The position numbers were made by a program, and so were the translations under genes. From NCBI GenBank assembly GCA_965232465.1, contig OZ246977.1, forward strand, positions 1,736,001 through 1,800,000: a stretch of DNA of 64,000 nucleotides, written 5' to 3'. The notes below the pieces were generated by a model. It was not told the DNA's origin and searched no databases. It saw only the letters and a program-made list of their open reading frames with translations. Positions 17,425 to 26,628 of the stretch are shown piece by piece. This DNA comes from G965232465 sp965232465. Its GTDB lineage: Bacteria > Pseudomonadota > Alphaproteobacteria > JAQWUY01. Numbering within the stretch: the stretch's first letter is position 1; every line of letters starts with the position of its first letter.

Positions 17425-18912
17425 TTAGGTGGTCGATTTTTTTAAATAAAATCTTAAAATCGGTGTTAAAAACATACCGACAATAACAATAACAATTGTC
17501 AATGAAATAGGGCTGGTGAAAAAGCCCACAAATGTGGGGTCGATAATGGCTACCCGTTGAATATTATTTTCCAATAATGGTCCCAATATTAAGGTCAGCA
17601 ATAAGGGGGCAATGGGAATATGTGCTTTATTCATAAGGTATCCTATGACACCAAAAAATACCATTGTGCCAATATCAAAAGTATTATTATTAACCGAAAA
17701 AGCCCCAATCATACACAGCATTGCCACTGTCATCATTAAAATATTTCTTGGCATCGCCAACAATTTTGGAAATATTCTTGCCCCCATTAAGCCAATACAT
17801 AAAAATGCCACATTCGATAGCAACATAATGACAAAAATACTGGAAATAATTTCAGGCTGTTGGCTAAATAAAGTGGGACCGGGGGCAATGCCCTGCATAA
17901 TAAACGCCCCGAGTATAATAGCAGTGGTGGCATCGCCCGGTATACCCAACGACAACAGGGGAATCATCGCCCCACCAATGGTGGCGTTGTTACTGGTTTC
18001 CGTTGCCACAATGGCGGGTACATGCCCTGTGCCAAATTTTTCGGGGGTATGGGACAGTCGTTTTTCCATACCATATGATAAAATTGCCCCAATTGTCGCC
18101 CCTGTACCCGGCAAAGCACCAATAAAAGTACCCAATACGGCATTTCTTGGCACAATTTTTAACAACATAGACACATATCCCATCGGTAATCGTACTTTAC
18201 CCAATGTGGAAATAATGTCTTGTTTTTGGTGCACATCATCTAGGACATATTTAAACACCTGTGACATACCATATAACCCCAAACTGACGGGAATAAAGTG
18301 TAATCCTGCATATAAATCAATGGCACCAAATGTATATCGGGGGAACCCTTGTAATGCTTCTTCGCCAACTGTTGCCAGTAACAATCCCAAAAATCCCGCA
18401 AAAAAGGCTTTTGCCACGGATTTCCCACTGATAAATATCAGCACAGATATACCCATAAGTGCCACCATAAAATATTCATGCGGTCCAAATCGTAACGCCC
18501 ATGCAGATAACAGGGGGGCAAAAAACGATAACATAATTGCGGAAAATATGCCCCCGATAAACGAGGATATGGTCGATATGACCAACACCATACCCGCTTT
18601 ACCTTTTCGGGCTAAGGGATAGGCTTCTAACATGGTCATCATTGCCGCAGGCACACCGGGAATATTGATTAAAGTGGCGGAAATAGACCCCCCAAAAATT
18701 GCCCCACAGAAAATGCCTATTAATACAGACAATGATAAATGTATATCCATACCATAAGTCAAGGGTACCACAATGGCAACGCCCGCAGTGGCACCCAAGC
18801 CCGGTAAAGCACCAAAAATAACACCAACAACCACCCCCAATGTAATAAGCATCAAGGGCATAAGGCTAAATATATTATCCCACCCCATCAGATATAAATC
18901 AAAACTGTTCAC
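17425..18912 (-). CDS. tctA: Tripartite tricarboxylate transporter large permease TctA (system 2)
   Basis: Second TctA in the window, 495 residues. Signatures GVIFGALPGLGATAGVAIVVP (about 29-49) and GTFIGALPGTGATIGAILSYGME (about 256-278) are intact, as is the ATETSNNATIGGAMIPLLSLGIPGDA region, which is strongly conserved in TctA. Sequence differs from system 1 throughout, so the two are not a recent duplication. It lies 46 bp after tctB and is followed by the DUF6282-like gene. Confidence 0.92.
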   Translation of the reverse strand: MNSFDLYLMGWDNIFSLMPLMLITLGVVVGVIFGALPGLGATAGVAIVVPLTYGMDIHLSLSVLIGIFCGAIFGGSISATLINIPGVPAAMMTMLEAYPLARKGKAGMVLVISTISSFIGGIFSAIMLSFFAPLLSAWALRFGPHEYFMVALMGISVLIFISGKSVAKAFFAGFLGLLLATVGEEALQGFPRYTFGAIDLYAGLHFIPVSLGLYGMSQVFKYVLDDVHQKQDIISTLGKVRLPMGYVSMLLKIVPRNAVLGTFIGALPGTGATIGAILSYGMEKRLSHTPEKFGTGHVPAIVATETSNNATIGGAMIPLLSLGIPGDATTAIILGAFIMQGIAPGPTLFSQQPEIISSIFVIMLLSNVAFLCIGLMGARIFPKLLAMPRNILMMTVAMLCMIGAFSVNNNTFDIGTMVFFGVIGYLMNKAHIPIAPLLLTLILGPLLENNIQRVAIIDPTFVGFFTSPISLTIVIVIVGMFLTPILRFYLKKSTT

Positions 18913-18958
18913 AACTGTATATACCCCTTAAATATTATAATCTTTTGTACTCTGATTA

Positions 18959-19390
18959 TTACAGCATAATACTGGGTATTTGTAAATCAAACATATATCT
19001 AAAAATAACAAATACACCGCCCCCTACGATAACAGCATATGTAACCGATATGGGTATGGATGCTTCGGACATACGCAGTATCAATATACCCAATAAAACT
19101 GTTGCCACAAGAAAATCCCAATGGGCAATAAAGGCACCCATAAACAACCATATGCTCAGCACAATCAATCTTTTGGTAACAGACCAGGACATATTACAGT
19201 TTATATTTTTTGGAAAAAACACAATCCATATGCCGCACAAGACAATCGCTATGGACACCATACGGGGGAAAAAATAAGGTGTTAAAACCCTCGATTCTGA
19301 ATCAAAACCAATGGACCAGCCAAGGGTTATAAACCCCGTGACCAACCCTAATGCTATAATGACAGCCCCAATGATACGATCATGTGTCAT
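18959..19390 (-). CDS. tctB: Tripartite tricarboxylate transporter small subunit TctB (system 2)
   Basis: A 143-residue membrane protein with four hydrophobic helices (about residues 8-24, 40-57, 72-92 and 114-132). Called from topology and its place between tctC (10 bp upstream) and tctA. It is shorter than the TctB of system 1 but within the family range. Confidence 0.82.
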   Translation of the reverse strand: MTHDRIIGAVIIALGLVTGFITLGWSIGFDSESRVLTPYFFPRMVSIAIVLCGIWIVFFPKNINCNMSWSVTKRLIVLSIWLFMGAFIAHWDFLVATVLLGILILRMSEASIPISVTYAVIVGGGVFVIFRYMFDLQIPSIML

Positions 19391-19400
19391 GTGATGTGCA

Positions 19401-20351
19401 TTATTTTAGGGCTTTGTTAATTTTGACTTGTGCGTCTTGCAAGAATGTTATGGCATCGTCACTTGTTAAATAAAACTTCTCATACCCTGTTTTTGTCCAA
19501 AATGCTTCCATTTCCCCGCTGTTCATGGCATCGTCAATCGCCTTATTTAACACCGCCAACACATCTTGTGGTGTGTCTTTTGGGGCAATAATGAATTTTG
19601 CCGCACCCCATACCAAATTAATACCTTGCTCTTTAAATGTGGGCACATCTGGGAACATGACACTGCGGCTTTCAGAAGAAACACCAAGTGCCCGAATTTT
19701 ACCCGCTTGTATCAAGGATTTCGCTGGACTTAAAACGGCGGTAGCACTTTCCACATGCCCCCCCGCTAGTGCAGGATAAATTTCAGCACCCCCATTATAA
19801 GGCACAAACTTAAATTTTGCTCCGGTTGTGGATTCCCAAACTTTCGCATTCAAATAATATGATCCGCCCACACCCGCATGTGCCATGACCACTGTATCAG
19901 GATTATTTTTCGCAGCATTAAAGAAATCCGCCAAGTTGGTAAATTTGCTATCCGCTTTTACCAATACAGCACTGCCGTCTAAGTTTACTGTGCTTAAAAC
20001 CGCCACATCGTTTATACTAGGTGCATTGGGATTTTTCAAATGTGCGGTTAATGGCGTTGCCGTCGACAACATCAGAGTATATCCATCCGCTTTGGCACGG
20101 GCAACCGCATTTAATGCCAACAAGCCCCCCGCACCCGGCTTGTTGAGGATAACCACTGGCTGATTTAAGGATTTTTGCATTTGCTTTGCCAATGCACGGG
20201 CAATAACATCGGTTGCCCCACCGGCTTTAAACCCCACCAATAAAGTTACTTCTTTTTTGGGAAAACTGTTTGCAAATGCAATGGGTATATAGGATATGGT
20301 AATTATTGTCGCAATGTGTAAAAAAGATTTCAAACATCTGTGAATTTTCAT
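19401..20351 (-). CDS. tctC: Tripartite tricarboxylate transporter binding protein TctC (system 2)
   Basis: Periplasmic binding protein, 316 residues, with a Sec signal peptide (basic start MKIHRCLKSF, hydrophobic core, cleavage likely after AFA at about residue 27). The mature start SFPKKEVTLLVGFKAGGATDVIARALAK is the TctC ligand loop. LNKPGAGGLLALNAVARAKADGYT and MAHAGVGGSYYLNAK fit the family. GAGAG ribosome-binding sequence lies close upstream of the ATG. First gene of operon 2 (tctC-tctB-tctA-DUF6282). Confidence 0.92.
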   Translation of the reverse strand: MKIHRCLKSFLHIATIITISYIPIAFANSFPKKEVTLLVGFKAGGATDVIARALAKQMQKSLNQPVVILNKPGAGGLLALNAVARAKADGYTLMLSTATPLTAHLKNPNAPSINDVAVLSTVNLDGSAVLVKADSKFTNLADFFNAAKNNPDTVVMAHAGVGGSYYLNAKVWESTTGAKFKFVPYNGGAEIYPALAGGHVESATAVLSPAKSLIQAGKIRALGVSSESRSVMFPDVPTFKEQGINLVWGAAKFIIAPKDTPQDVLAVLNKAIDDAMNSGEMEAFWTKTGYEKFYLTSDDAITFLQDAQVKINKALK

Positions 20352-20369
20352 GGGTCTCTCTCCTTATAA

Positions 20370-20455
20370 TGTATACAAAAAACTTAAAGTTCCGATGTAG
20401 AATGTCATTATAAACCAAAAATATAAACATGTCAAAATTTAATGTATACATTAAA
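20370..20455 (-). promoter_or_regulatory. Promoter and paired operators of Tct operon 2
   Basis: On the minus strand: the same perfect palindrome TTTAATGTATACATTAAA (20438-20455), then consensus -35 TTGACA (20435-20430), 17-nt spacer and consensus -10 TATAAT (20412-20407). A second TGTATACA core followed by AAAAA lies at 20370-20377, centred 73 bp away in the early transcribed region. The first site would sit at about -46 and the second at about +27. A dimer pair bridging them could form a repression loop, or the upstream site could serve activation. Confidence 0.75.
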
Positions 20456-20585
20456 GCAATCCATCAAAATACCTATGCCATATTGACTACATCCAAGTTT
20501 TATATGTTCGATAGCAGGGTACCCAAAACAATAGGTTAAAAACCGTATTTAAAATTCAATATACCAGCCCCTAATTATATGATAC

Positions 20586-20639
20586 TTATATGTAAAATAC
20601 TTTTGCAAAAATTGACAGTATTCTGTATATTGATATGCT
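20586..20639 (+). promoter_or_regulatory. Promoter of the IclR gene with a candidate autoregulatory site
   Basis: TTGACA at 20612-20617, 16-nt spacer, TATGCT at 20634-20639. Upstream at 20586-20597 lies TTATATGTAAAA, which matches one arm of the dyad found before the fucose SDR gene. This suggests the IclR protein controls its own gene, but only one arm is well kept. Confidence 0.5.
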
Positions 20640-20676
20640 ATGGTCATGTAATTAAAAAACAGGATATGTAACAACT

Positions 20677-21432
20677 ATGGATAAGAAAACGCCTTCATAT
20701 AAGGCACCTGCCTTAGAAAAAGGCTTGTTAATTATTGAACTATTGGTGCGGGAACAAACACCTCTTAATATGGGGGATATTGCTAGTAAACTTGGATATT
20801 CAAAAAATGAAATTTTTCGTATGCTTGTGGTTTTACAGGAAATGGATTATATCGTACGCAAGGACGACAGTGATGTATTTGTTTTGACTCCCAAAATATT
20901 TACACTTGGTATGCAGGTATTCCCCAGTTCTAATTTATTGGAAGTGGCGTTACCCAAAATGCAGACATTGGCATTGGACATTCGCCAATCGTGCCACATA
21001 GCTGTTCTTAATCGGGAAAATATGACCGTCATTGCCCGTGTGGAAAGTCCTGCGGCTATCGGGTTTTCCGTACGACCGGGGCATACAGTACGGGCGGATC
21101 AATCTGCTTCGGGATTAATACTGCTGGCGTGGCAATCAAAACAACGGCAAAAAGAATTATTGAAAATCATTGACCCAAAAAAACAGCAACCGGATGTACA
21201 CAAACAACTGGAACATATCCGTGGGCAACGCTATATCTGTAATGCTAGTCCCTTTCACGATGGCATAACCGATATATCTGTGCCTGTTTTATATAAAAAA
21301 AATCATATATTGGCTGCCATTACAATTCCATTTATACATAATTATAATCACCCCATTGACCAACAACACGCATTGAAAAAATTGCAAGAAATGGTGAAAG
21401 AAATTTCTAAATACGCCCTAAGCACAGTTTAA
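20677..21432 (+). CDS. IclR-family regulator, probable L-fucose regulator
   Basis: A 251-residue regulator. N-terminal winged helix: KAPALEKGLLIIELLVREQ, LNMGDIASKLGYSKNEIFRMLVVLQEMDYI (about residues 8-60). C-terminal effector domain: SCHIAVLNRENMTVIARVESPAAIGFSVRPGH and the pocket region RADQSASGLILLAW, then NASPFHDGITDISVPVL. It stands upstream of, and in the same direction as, the fucose SDR and hydrolase genes and diverges from the Tct operon. IclR proteins commonly control sugar-acid pathways and fucose genes in proteobacteria, so it likely senses L-fucose or 2-keto-3-deoxy-L-fuconate (inference). Confidence 0.85.
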   Translation: MDKKTPSYKAPALEKGLLIIELLVREQTPLNMGDIASKLGYSKNEIFRMLVVLQEMDYIVRKDDSDVFVLTPKIFTLGMQVFPSSNLLEVALPKMQTLALDIRQSCHIAVLNRENMTVIARVESPAAIGFSVRPGHTVRADQSASGLILLAWQSKQRQKELLKIIDPKKQQPDVHKQLEHIRGQRYICNASPFHDGITDISVPVLYKKNHILAAITIPFIHNYNHPIDQQHALKKLQEMVKEISKYALSTV

Positions 21433-21475
21433 GTTAGGCTTGTTTGGGATGAAAATAAAAATATATTGCATTTGA

Positions 21476-21506
21476 TTTACATATAATGTAGTATATTATA
21501 TGTAAA
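21476..21506 (+). promoter_or_regulatory. Candidate operator before the fucose SDR gene
   Basis: A 31-bp dyad with perfect 12-bp arms: TTTACATATAAT, 7-nt centre GTAGTAT, ATTATATGTAAA. It overlaps promoter-like sequence (TTGATT then ATTATA at 17-nt distance) 64 bp before the start codon at 21570. Related half-sites are near 20586 and 26487, so it is probably the operator of the neighbouring IclR regulator. Confidence 0.6.
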
Positions 21507-21569
21507 ATATGGGTTTATTTTTATCGCAAACAAAATACATATGCACAATATACACCAAAGGATGTACAT

Positions 21570-22316
21570 ATGAAAAACATAAAACAAGGCAGATTACAGG
21601 GAAAAACCGCTCTTATCACCGCCGCAGGACAAGGCATCGGGCGTACCACCGCCGAGATTTTTGCCCAAGAAGGGGCAACTGTGATTGCCACCGACATTAC
21701 CCCAGACCTACTAAGCGATTTTATAGGGGGTGAAGTGCATAAATTGGATGTAACCGATAAAACCGCCATTTATGACTTTATGGCAAAAATCCCCACCCCC
21801 GATATATTATTTAATTGTGCGGGCGTGGTATGTAATGGTACTATTCTGGAATGCACAGATGATGAGTTTGATTTTTCTTATACCTTAAACATGCGTGCCA
21901 TGTATATGATGATACAGGCATTCCTGCCATCCATGATAGACAATGGCGGTGCCAGTATCATAAATATGTCCTCCATTGCATCGTCTGTAAAAGGCATTCC
22001 GTCCCGCTTTGCATACACGGCGACCAAAGCAGGGGTCATCGGTATCACCAAATCGGTGGCAGAAGATTTTGTATTACAAAACATCCGCTGTAACGCCATC
22101 TGCCCCGGAACAGTAAATTCCCCATCCCTGCAACAACGGATTAAAGATTTACCAGGCGATTATCAAAAAAATTACCAAATATTTCTAAACCGGCAAAAAA
22201 TGAAAAGAATCGGTACTACCGAAGAAATCGCCCAATTAGCACTATATTTAGCATCAGACGAATCTGCGTTTACCACGGGGGCGATACATATCATTGATGG
22301 GGGTTGGGTAAACTAA
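21570..22316 (+). CDS. 2-keto-3-deoxy-L-fuconate dehydrogenase (SDR)
   Basis: Short-chain dehydrogenase, 248 residues. Cofactor motif TAAGQGIGR (about residues 17-25), NAG-type motif FNCAG, catalytic Ser in MSSIASS and the YxxxK pair in FAYTATKAG (about residues 147-151), followed by NAICPGTV. NAD-binding is suggested by the acidic residue in ATDI after the second strand. In the non-phosphorylative fucose route this enzyme oxidises 2-keto-3-deoxy-L-fuconate to the 2,4-diketo compound. The specific call rests on its neighbours, fuconate dehydratase, fuconolactonase and the FAH hydrolase, as much as on its own sequence. Confidence 0.8.
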   Translation: MKNIKQGRLQGKTALITAAGQGIGRTTAEIFAQEGATVIATDITPDLLSDFIGGEVHKLDVTDKTAIYDFMAKIPTPDILFNCAGVVCNGTILECTDDEFDFSYTLNMRAMYMMIQAFLPSMIDNGGASIINMSSIASSVKGIPSRFAYTATKAGVIGITKSVAEDFVLQNIRCNAICPGTVNSPSLQQRIKDLPGDYQKNYQIFLNRQKMKRIGTTEEIAQLALYLASDESAFTTGAIHIIDGGWVN

Positions 22317-22343
22317 TACACATAAAACAAACAAGGAACAGTT

Positions 22344-23183
22344 ATGAAATTATTACACTATGGACAACAAGGACAAGAAAAACCTGCTATACTAGATACA
22401 GATGGCAATATCCGTGATATATCATCACACTTCGATACATTTTCCCCCGATACCTTGGGGAATATCGACAGCCTAAAATCGGTCGACATTGACAGCCTGC
22501 CGATTATCGAAGGAAACCCAAGAATTGGGGCATGTGTCCAGCGTCCGGGAAAATTTATTTGTATTGGCTTAAATTACGCAGACCATGCGGAAGAATCTGG
22601 TATGAAAGTGCCATCCGAACCTGTGATTTTCTTTAAGGCACCCTCCGCTGTAATGGGACCCAATGACAATGTGGAAATCCCAAAAAAATCGCAAAAATCC
22701 GATTGGGAAGTGGAATTGGGTGTGGTGATTGGCAAACACGCAAAATACATCGACGATAGCGAAAATCCCCTTGATTATGTGGCGGGATATTGTGTGGTAA
22801 ACGACCTGTCCGAACGAGAATTTCAAATCGAACGGCAAGGACAATGGGTAAAAGGAAAATCTTGTGATACTTTTGGACCCATTGGTCCATACCTAGTCAC
22901 CACAGACGAAGTTCCAGACCCACAAAACCTAAAAATGTGGTTAAATGTCAACGGTACCCCCATGCAGAATGGCAACACCCAGACCATGGTATATGGCGTT
23001 GCCCATGTGGTAAAATACCTATCCCAATTTATGAGTTTACACCCCGGCGATATTATATCCACCGGCACCCCCCCCGGTGTAGGGTTGGGTATGACCCCCC
23101 CGGTGTTCTTAAAAGCAGGCGATGTTATGGAACTGGGTATCGAGGGTTTGGGGACACAAAAACAAAAATGCGTACAAGCATAA
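22344..23183 (+). CDS. Fumarylacetoacetate-hydrolase-family protein, probable 2,4-diketo-3-deoxy-L-fuconate hydrolase
   Basis: A 279-residue FAH-family enzyme. Metal-binding motif pattern is present: PSEPVIFFKAPSAVMGPND, SDWEVELGVVIG (the E-x-E and later D ligands) and YCVVNDLSEREFQ. The C-terminal ISTGTPPGVGLGM lines the active site. The last step of the fucose route cleaves 2,4-diketo-3-deoxy-L-fuconate to pyruvate and L-lactate, and this protein closely resembles enzymes called for that step. It follows the SDR gene by 27 bp. Confidence 0.8.
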   Translation: MKLLHYGQQGQEKPAILDTDGNIRDISSHFDTFSPDTLGNIDSLKSVDIDSLPIIEGNPRIGACVQRPGKFICIGLNYADHAEESGMKVPSEPVIFFKAPSAVMGPNDNVEIPKKSQKSDWEVELGVVIGKHAKYIDDSENPLDYVAGYCVVNDLSEREFQIERQGQWVKGKSCDTFGPIGPYLVTTDEVPDPQNLKMWLNVNGTPMQNGNTQTMVYGVAHVVKYLSQFMSLHPGDIISTGTPPGVGLGMTPPVFLKAGDVMELGIEGLGTQKQKCVQA

Positions 23184-23215
23184 TTTAATACCCCTTATTT
23201 TATTCCCTTGTTTTA

Positions 23216-24058
23216 TTATACTAATCCATAAAATCTTTTCGCATTGTGGGTGGTGATGTTGTCTTGTGCAACTTGGGGCAGATTGGTGAGCAAAGCTTGT
23301 GTCATACGCACCCATGCGTTGTAATTCGATGCCAAGTTCAGCACGGGCCAATCACTGCCCCATACAATGCGGTTGTGATTAAACAATTGCAGTATGGCAT
23401 CTGTATAAGGCTTTATATCGTCTGCTGTTGCATGGGGTGTCGCCTCAGTCAATAATCCGGATATTTTTATGTATACGCATTCCATGTGTGCCATTGTTTT
23501 TATGTGTTCTACCCAAGGGGCGAGGGATTGCAACCCATCCCGAATTTGTGGCTTAGCACAGTGATTTACAATGGATTTTAACTGTGGATATGTTTCAAAA
23601 ATCTTTACAATCGCAGGAATGCCTTGTGGAAAAATTAAGCCTTCGAATCGCAAATTATGGTCAATTAAAGATTCAAACACAGGGGCGAATTTAGGGTTTA
23701 GGATATAGTCTGTGTCCGCTATGTCCTGTAACATGGGGCGAACGCCTTTAAACAATGGATTTTTGCTGAGTAATGCAATGCTTTGTACCGCTGTTTTTGG
23801 ATCGTCAAAATCCACCCAGCCAATAATCCCTTCGATAGTGTCCGATTGTTCCGCCAGCGATAACAAATATTCTGTTTCCGCCACCGTTGGGGCAGCTTGT
23901 ACCAAAATCGATGTACCGACAGGTGTTTGGGCAATAACATGTTCATAATCCGCCACCAAAAACGATCGGTATACATCAGACAAATCGGGGGTTAACCATC
24001 CATAATCCGTACGATTTATATGCCACAGGTGGTGGTGGGTATCAATCCATTGTACCAT
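23216..24058 (-). CDS. L-fuconolactonase (amidohydrolase 2 family)
   Basis: TIM-barrel hydrolase of 280 residues. The metal-binding start IDTHHHLWH (residues 4-12) and the later SIVNHCAKPQI and IVWGSDWPVLN, with His and Asp ligands, are the fuconolactonase/amidohydrolase_2 pattern. It opens L-fucono-lactone to L-fuconate. Start placed at ATG 24058 (MVQWIDTHHH), 8 bp after the stop of the aldo/keto reductase gene. 24 upstream in-frame codons overlap that gene and are rejected. Convergent with the FAH gene. Confidence 0.83.
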   Translation of the reverse strand: MVQWIDTHHHLWHINRTDYGWLTPDLSDVYRSFLVADYEHVIAQTPVGTSILVQAAPTVAETEYLLSLAEQSDTIEGIIGWVDFDDPKTAVQSIALLSKNPLFKGVRPMLQDIADTDYILNPKFAPVFESLIDHNLRFEGLIFPQGIPAIVKIFETYPQLKSIVNHCAKPQIRDGLQSLAPWVEHIKTMAHMECVYIKISGLLTEATPHATADDIKPYTDAILQLFNHNRIVWGSDWPVLNLASNYNAWVRMTQALLTNLPQVAQDNITTHNAKRFYGLV

Positions 24059-24066
24059 GTTTACCC

Positions 24067-25089
24067 CTATGTGTCTATTGGCAAGGGGGCATTTTCGGCG
24101 ATTAAACCAGAATTTCGTAAAGCGTACCAAAAATCGTCGCTAATCAGCGTGTTTGCCCATTCGATATTGGTGGTTAATTTATCCATACTCCCCGTACCTA
24201 GTAACACGGATTGCACCACAGGATGGGCATTACAAAACTGAATCGCCACCGCCGGTAAAGGAACATTATATGAGGCACATAAATCATACAGATCGCTCAT
24301 ATGCTTTACCATATAATCAGGGGCAGGTTTATAATTATACATTAAATTTTCGCTACGCTTGGGGGTGGCAAGCATACCTGAATTAAACACACCCCCGATA
24401 ACAATTTCTGTATTCTTCTGTTCACAGGTAACAAGCAAATCATTCAAGCTATGCTGTTCCAATAAAGTATATCTGCCTGCCAGTAAAATAGTGTCCAAAT
24501 CCATATGTTTTAAACACTCGATACAAATTTCTTTTTCATTGACACCCAGCCCAAACGCCCCAATAGTGCCATCGGCTTTTAGGGCATTAAGAGCCTTAAA
24601 TCCGCCCCCTTGTATAAGATCATGCCAATGTTTTTCATTACATTCCCCATGGGTAAGTTCGCCAATATCATGCACAAAAGCAATGTCAATGTGATAAAGG
24701 TTTAACCGTTTTAAACTGTCCTGTATCGATTGCATAATGCCATCATAACTGTAATTATATACAGCTGTATTCGGCAAGGCACCAATAAACATGTCATCAT
24801 CGGGGGCTTGATTGGGGGCAAGCGGTTGCAATAACCGCCCAACCTTAGTGGACAACACAAAATCCGCCCGATTTTTGGTGGACAGAAAGTGTCCCATGCG
24901 GTGTTCGGATAATCCTTTGCCATAATAAGGTGCCGTGTCAAAATACCGTATACCATTATCCCATGCGGTTTGTAATGTCTGCATACAATCCGCATCAGAC
25001 AACATCCGATATAAATTACCAAAGCTTGCCCCACCCATGGATAACCATCCATTTTTTGTGGTTTTGCTTATGCGTTGTAACTTAGACAT
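24067..25089 (-). CDS. L-fucose dehydrogenase (aldo/keto reductase)
   Basis: A 340-residue aldo/keto reductase. Catalytic set visible: Asp and Tyr in YFDTAPYYGKGLSE, Lys in VLSTKVGRLL and His in AFVHDIGE. The YYGKGLSEHRMG pattern is typical of the L-fucose/D-threo-aldose dehydrogenase group. It oxidises L-fucose to the lactone with NAD(P). It lies between fuconate dehydratase (17 bp upstream) and fuconolactonase (8 bp downstream), the expected pathway set. Confidence 0.82.
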   Translation of the reverse strand: MSKLQRISKTTKNGWLSMGGASFGNLYRMLSDADCMQTLQTAWDNGIRYFDTAPYYGKGLSEHRMGHFLSTKNRADFVLSTKVGRLLQPLAPNQAPDDDMFIGALPNTAVYNYSYDGIMQSIQDSLKRLNLYHIDIAFVHDIGELTHGECNEKHWHDLIQGGGFKALNALKADGTIGAFGLGVNEKEICIECLKHMDLDTILLAGRYTLLEQHSLNDLLVTCEQKNTEIVIGGVFNSGMLATPKRSENLMYNYKPAPDYMVKHMSDLYDLCASYNVPLPAVAIQFCNAHPVVQSVLLGTGSMDKLTTNIEWANTLISDDFWYALRNSGLIAENAPLPIDT

Positions 25090-25106
25090 TTCATCTGTTC
25101 CTTAAT

Positions 25107-26405
25107 TTAGTGCCATACTGTTCCAGAAGGATATTTAAACTGTGCAATACTCTCGGATTTAATATCCGCCGTGTATCCCGGTTCTAAGGGGGCAATATAT
25201 CGGCTGTTTTTAATCTGAGCAGGATTATTGAAGTGTTCGCCCAAATGATTCACATATTCAATCACCCGCCCCTCCATAGACCCGGAAATACACAGGTAAT
25301 CAATCATCGACAAGTGCTGTACATATTCACACAGCCCAATACCGCCCGCATGAGGGCATACCAGTTTACCAAATTTATGTGCCATCATCATAACGGTAAT
25401 AATCTCATTCACACCGGCAATACGGCACGAATCAATTTGTACCACATCCAACGCATCCGCTTGTAAAAACTGTTTGAACATCACACGGTTATGGCAATGT
25501 TCGCCCGTTGCCACTTGAATGGGGGCAACACCATCACGAATAGCTTTGTGTCCCAAAATGTCATCGGGGCTGGTCGGTTCTTCGATAAACCATGGGTTAA
25601 ATTGTTGCAGGGCATTTACCCACTCAATCGCCTGCGGTACATCCCAATTTTGGTTCGCATCAATCATTAACTTGGTATCCTCACCAATCACTTCACGGGC
25701 GATTTTACACCGTCTTATGTCGTCTTGTAAATCTATACCGACCTTTAACTTAATGTGTGTCCAGCCATCATCGATGCATTGTTGACAAAGCCTGCGCAGT
25801 TTATCGTCTGGATACCCTAACCACCCAGCAGAGGTCGTATACGCAGGGTATCCATGTTGTTTTAGGTATGCAATCCGTTCCGCCTTACCCTCAGCCGACT
25901 TTTGCAACATGACAAGCCCTTGTTTACGGGTCAGCACATCGGATATATAGGTATAATCCAAACAATTATTTAATTCTTCGGGCGTCATATCCGCCACCAG
26001 TTGCCATACGGGTTTGTTTTCGGCTTTTGCCCACAAATCCCAAATGGCATTCATCACCGCCGCCGATGCCAAGTGCATAACCCCCTTATCGGGTCCAAGC
26101 CATCGCAGTTGGCTATCACCGCTAGTGATGTGTTTCCATACTTGCCCCATATTTTCGGTCAGTTCAGACAGAGTTTTACCCACAAACAAATGTGCCATCG
26201 CTTCAATGGCACGGCAACATATATCATTACCCCGTCCAATGGTAAAGGTTAAGCCTTTGCCTTTTAGTCCATCGAGATTCGTATGCAACACCACATGGGC
26301 GGCGGAATAATCCGGATCTTTGTTGACCGCATCCGATCCGTCCAAATGTTTCGAAGTGGGAAACCGAATATCATCGGTGGTAAGTCGTGTTATAATGATA
26401 GGCAT
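25107..26405 (-). CDS. L-fuconate dehydratase (enolase superfamily)
   Basis: A 432-residue enzyme of the mandelate-racemase branch. Seen: AAHVVLHTNLDGLKGKGLTFTIGRGNDI in the capping domain, the base pair region HIKLKVGIDL (about residue 218), the metal ligands in LMIDANQNWD (about 245), WFIEEP (about 275) and GEHC (about 300), and the His base in VCPHAGG (about 350). The full set is intact. It dehydrates L-fuconate to 2-keto-3-deoxy-L-fuconate. First gene of the minus-strand unit that also holds the dehydrogenase and lactonase. Confidence 0.87.
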   Translation of the reverse strand: MPIIITRLTTDDIRFPTSKHLDGSDAVNKDPDYSAAHVVLHTNLDGLKGKGLTFTIGRGNDICCRAIEAMAHLFVGKTLSELTENMGQVWKHITSGDSQLRWLGPDKGVMHLASAAVMNAIWDLWAKAENKPVWQLVADMTPEELNNCLDYTYISDVLTRKQGLVMLQKSAEGKAERIAYLKQHGYPAYTTSAGWLGYPDDKLRRLCQQCIDDGWTHIKLKVGIDLQDDIRRCKIAREVIGEDTKLMIDANQNWDVPQAIEWVNALQQFNPWFIEEPTSPDDILGHKAIRDGVAPIQVATGEHCHNRVMFKQFLQADALDVVQIDSCRIAGVNEIITVMMMAHKFGKLVCPHAGGIGLCEYVQHLSMIDYLCISGSMEGRVIEYVNHLGEHFNNPAQIKNSRYIAPLEPGYTADIKSESIAQFKYPSGTVWH

Positions 26406-26628
26406 ATTATAAAATCCTTTTTACTCTATATATAAAACTAAATTTTATATATGATTACATATTATATGGGATAAAGCAACATATTTTTTACATATAAAAC
26501 ATTATGTTATTTTTTATTCTTGAAAAATAATTTTAAATATGATGTAATATATGCACTGTAAGTTTTGTCAATAAATTAAAAATATCTGACAATACTCATT
26601 TTAACCTTAAATCGAAAGAGAGTATAGT
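26406..26628. promoter_or_regulatory. Divergent promoter region of the fucose enzyme and transporter genes
   Basis: A 223-bp AT-rich gap between the divergent fuconate dehydratase and binding-protein genes. TTTACATATAA at 26487-26497 repeats the arm of the dyad at 21476. A looser copy, TTACATATTATATG, is at 26454-26468. Toward the binding protein, TTGAAA (26520-26525) and TGTAAT (26543-26548) are 17 nt apart, and TTGTCA with GACAAT (26565-26593) is an alternative. AAAGAGAG before the ATG at 26629 serves as ribosome binding site. Confidence 0.5.

Noticed and set aside
17612..18622. 336-codon plus-strand frame antisense to tctA (and a similar one at 13338-14315)
   Set aside because: Low-complexity, Pro/Asn/Ile-rich product that mirrors the codons of a membrane protein on the other strand.
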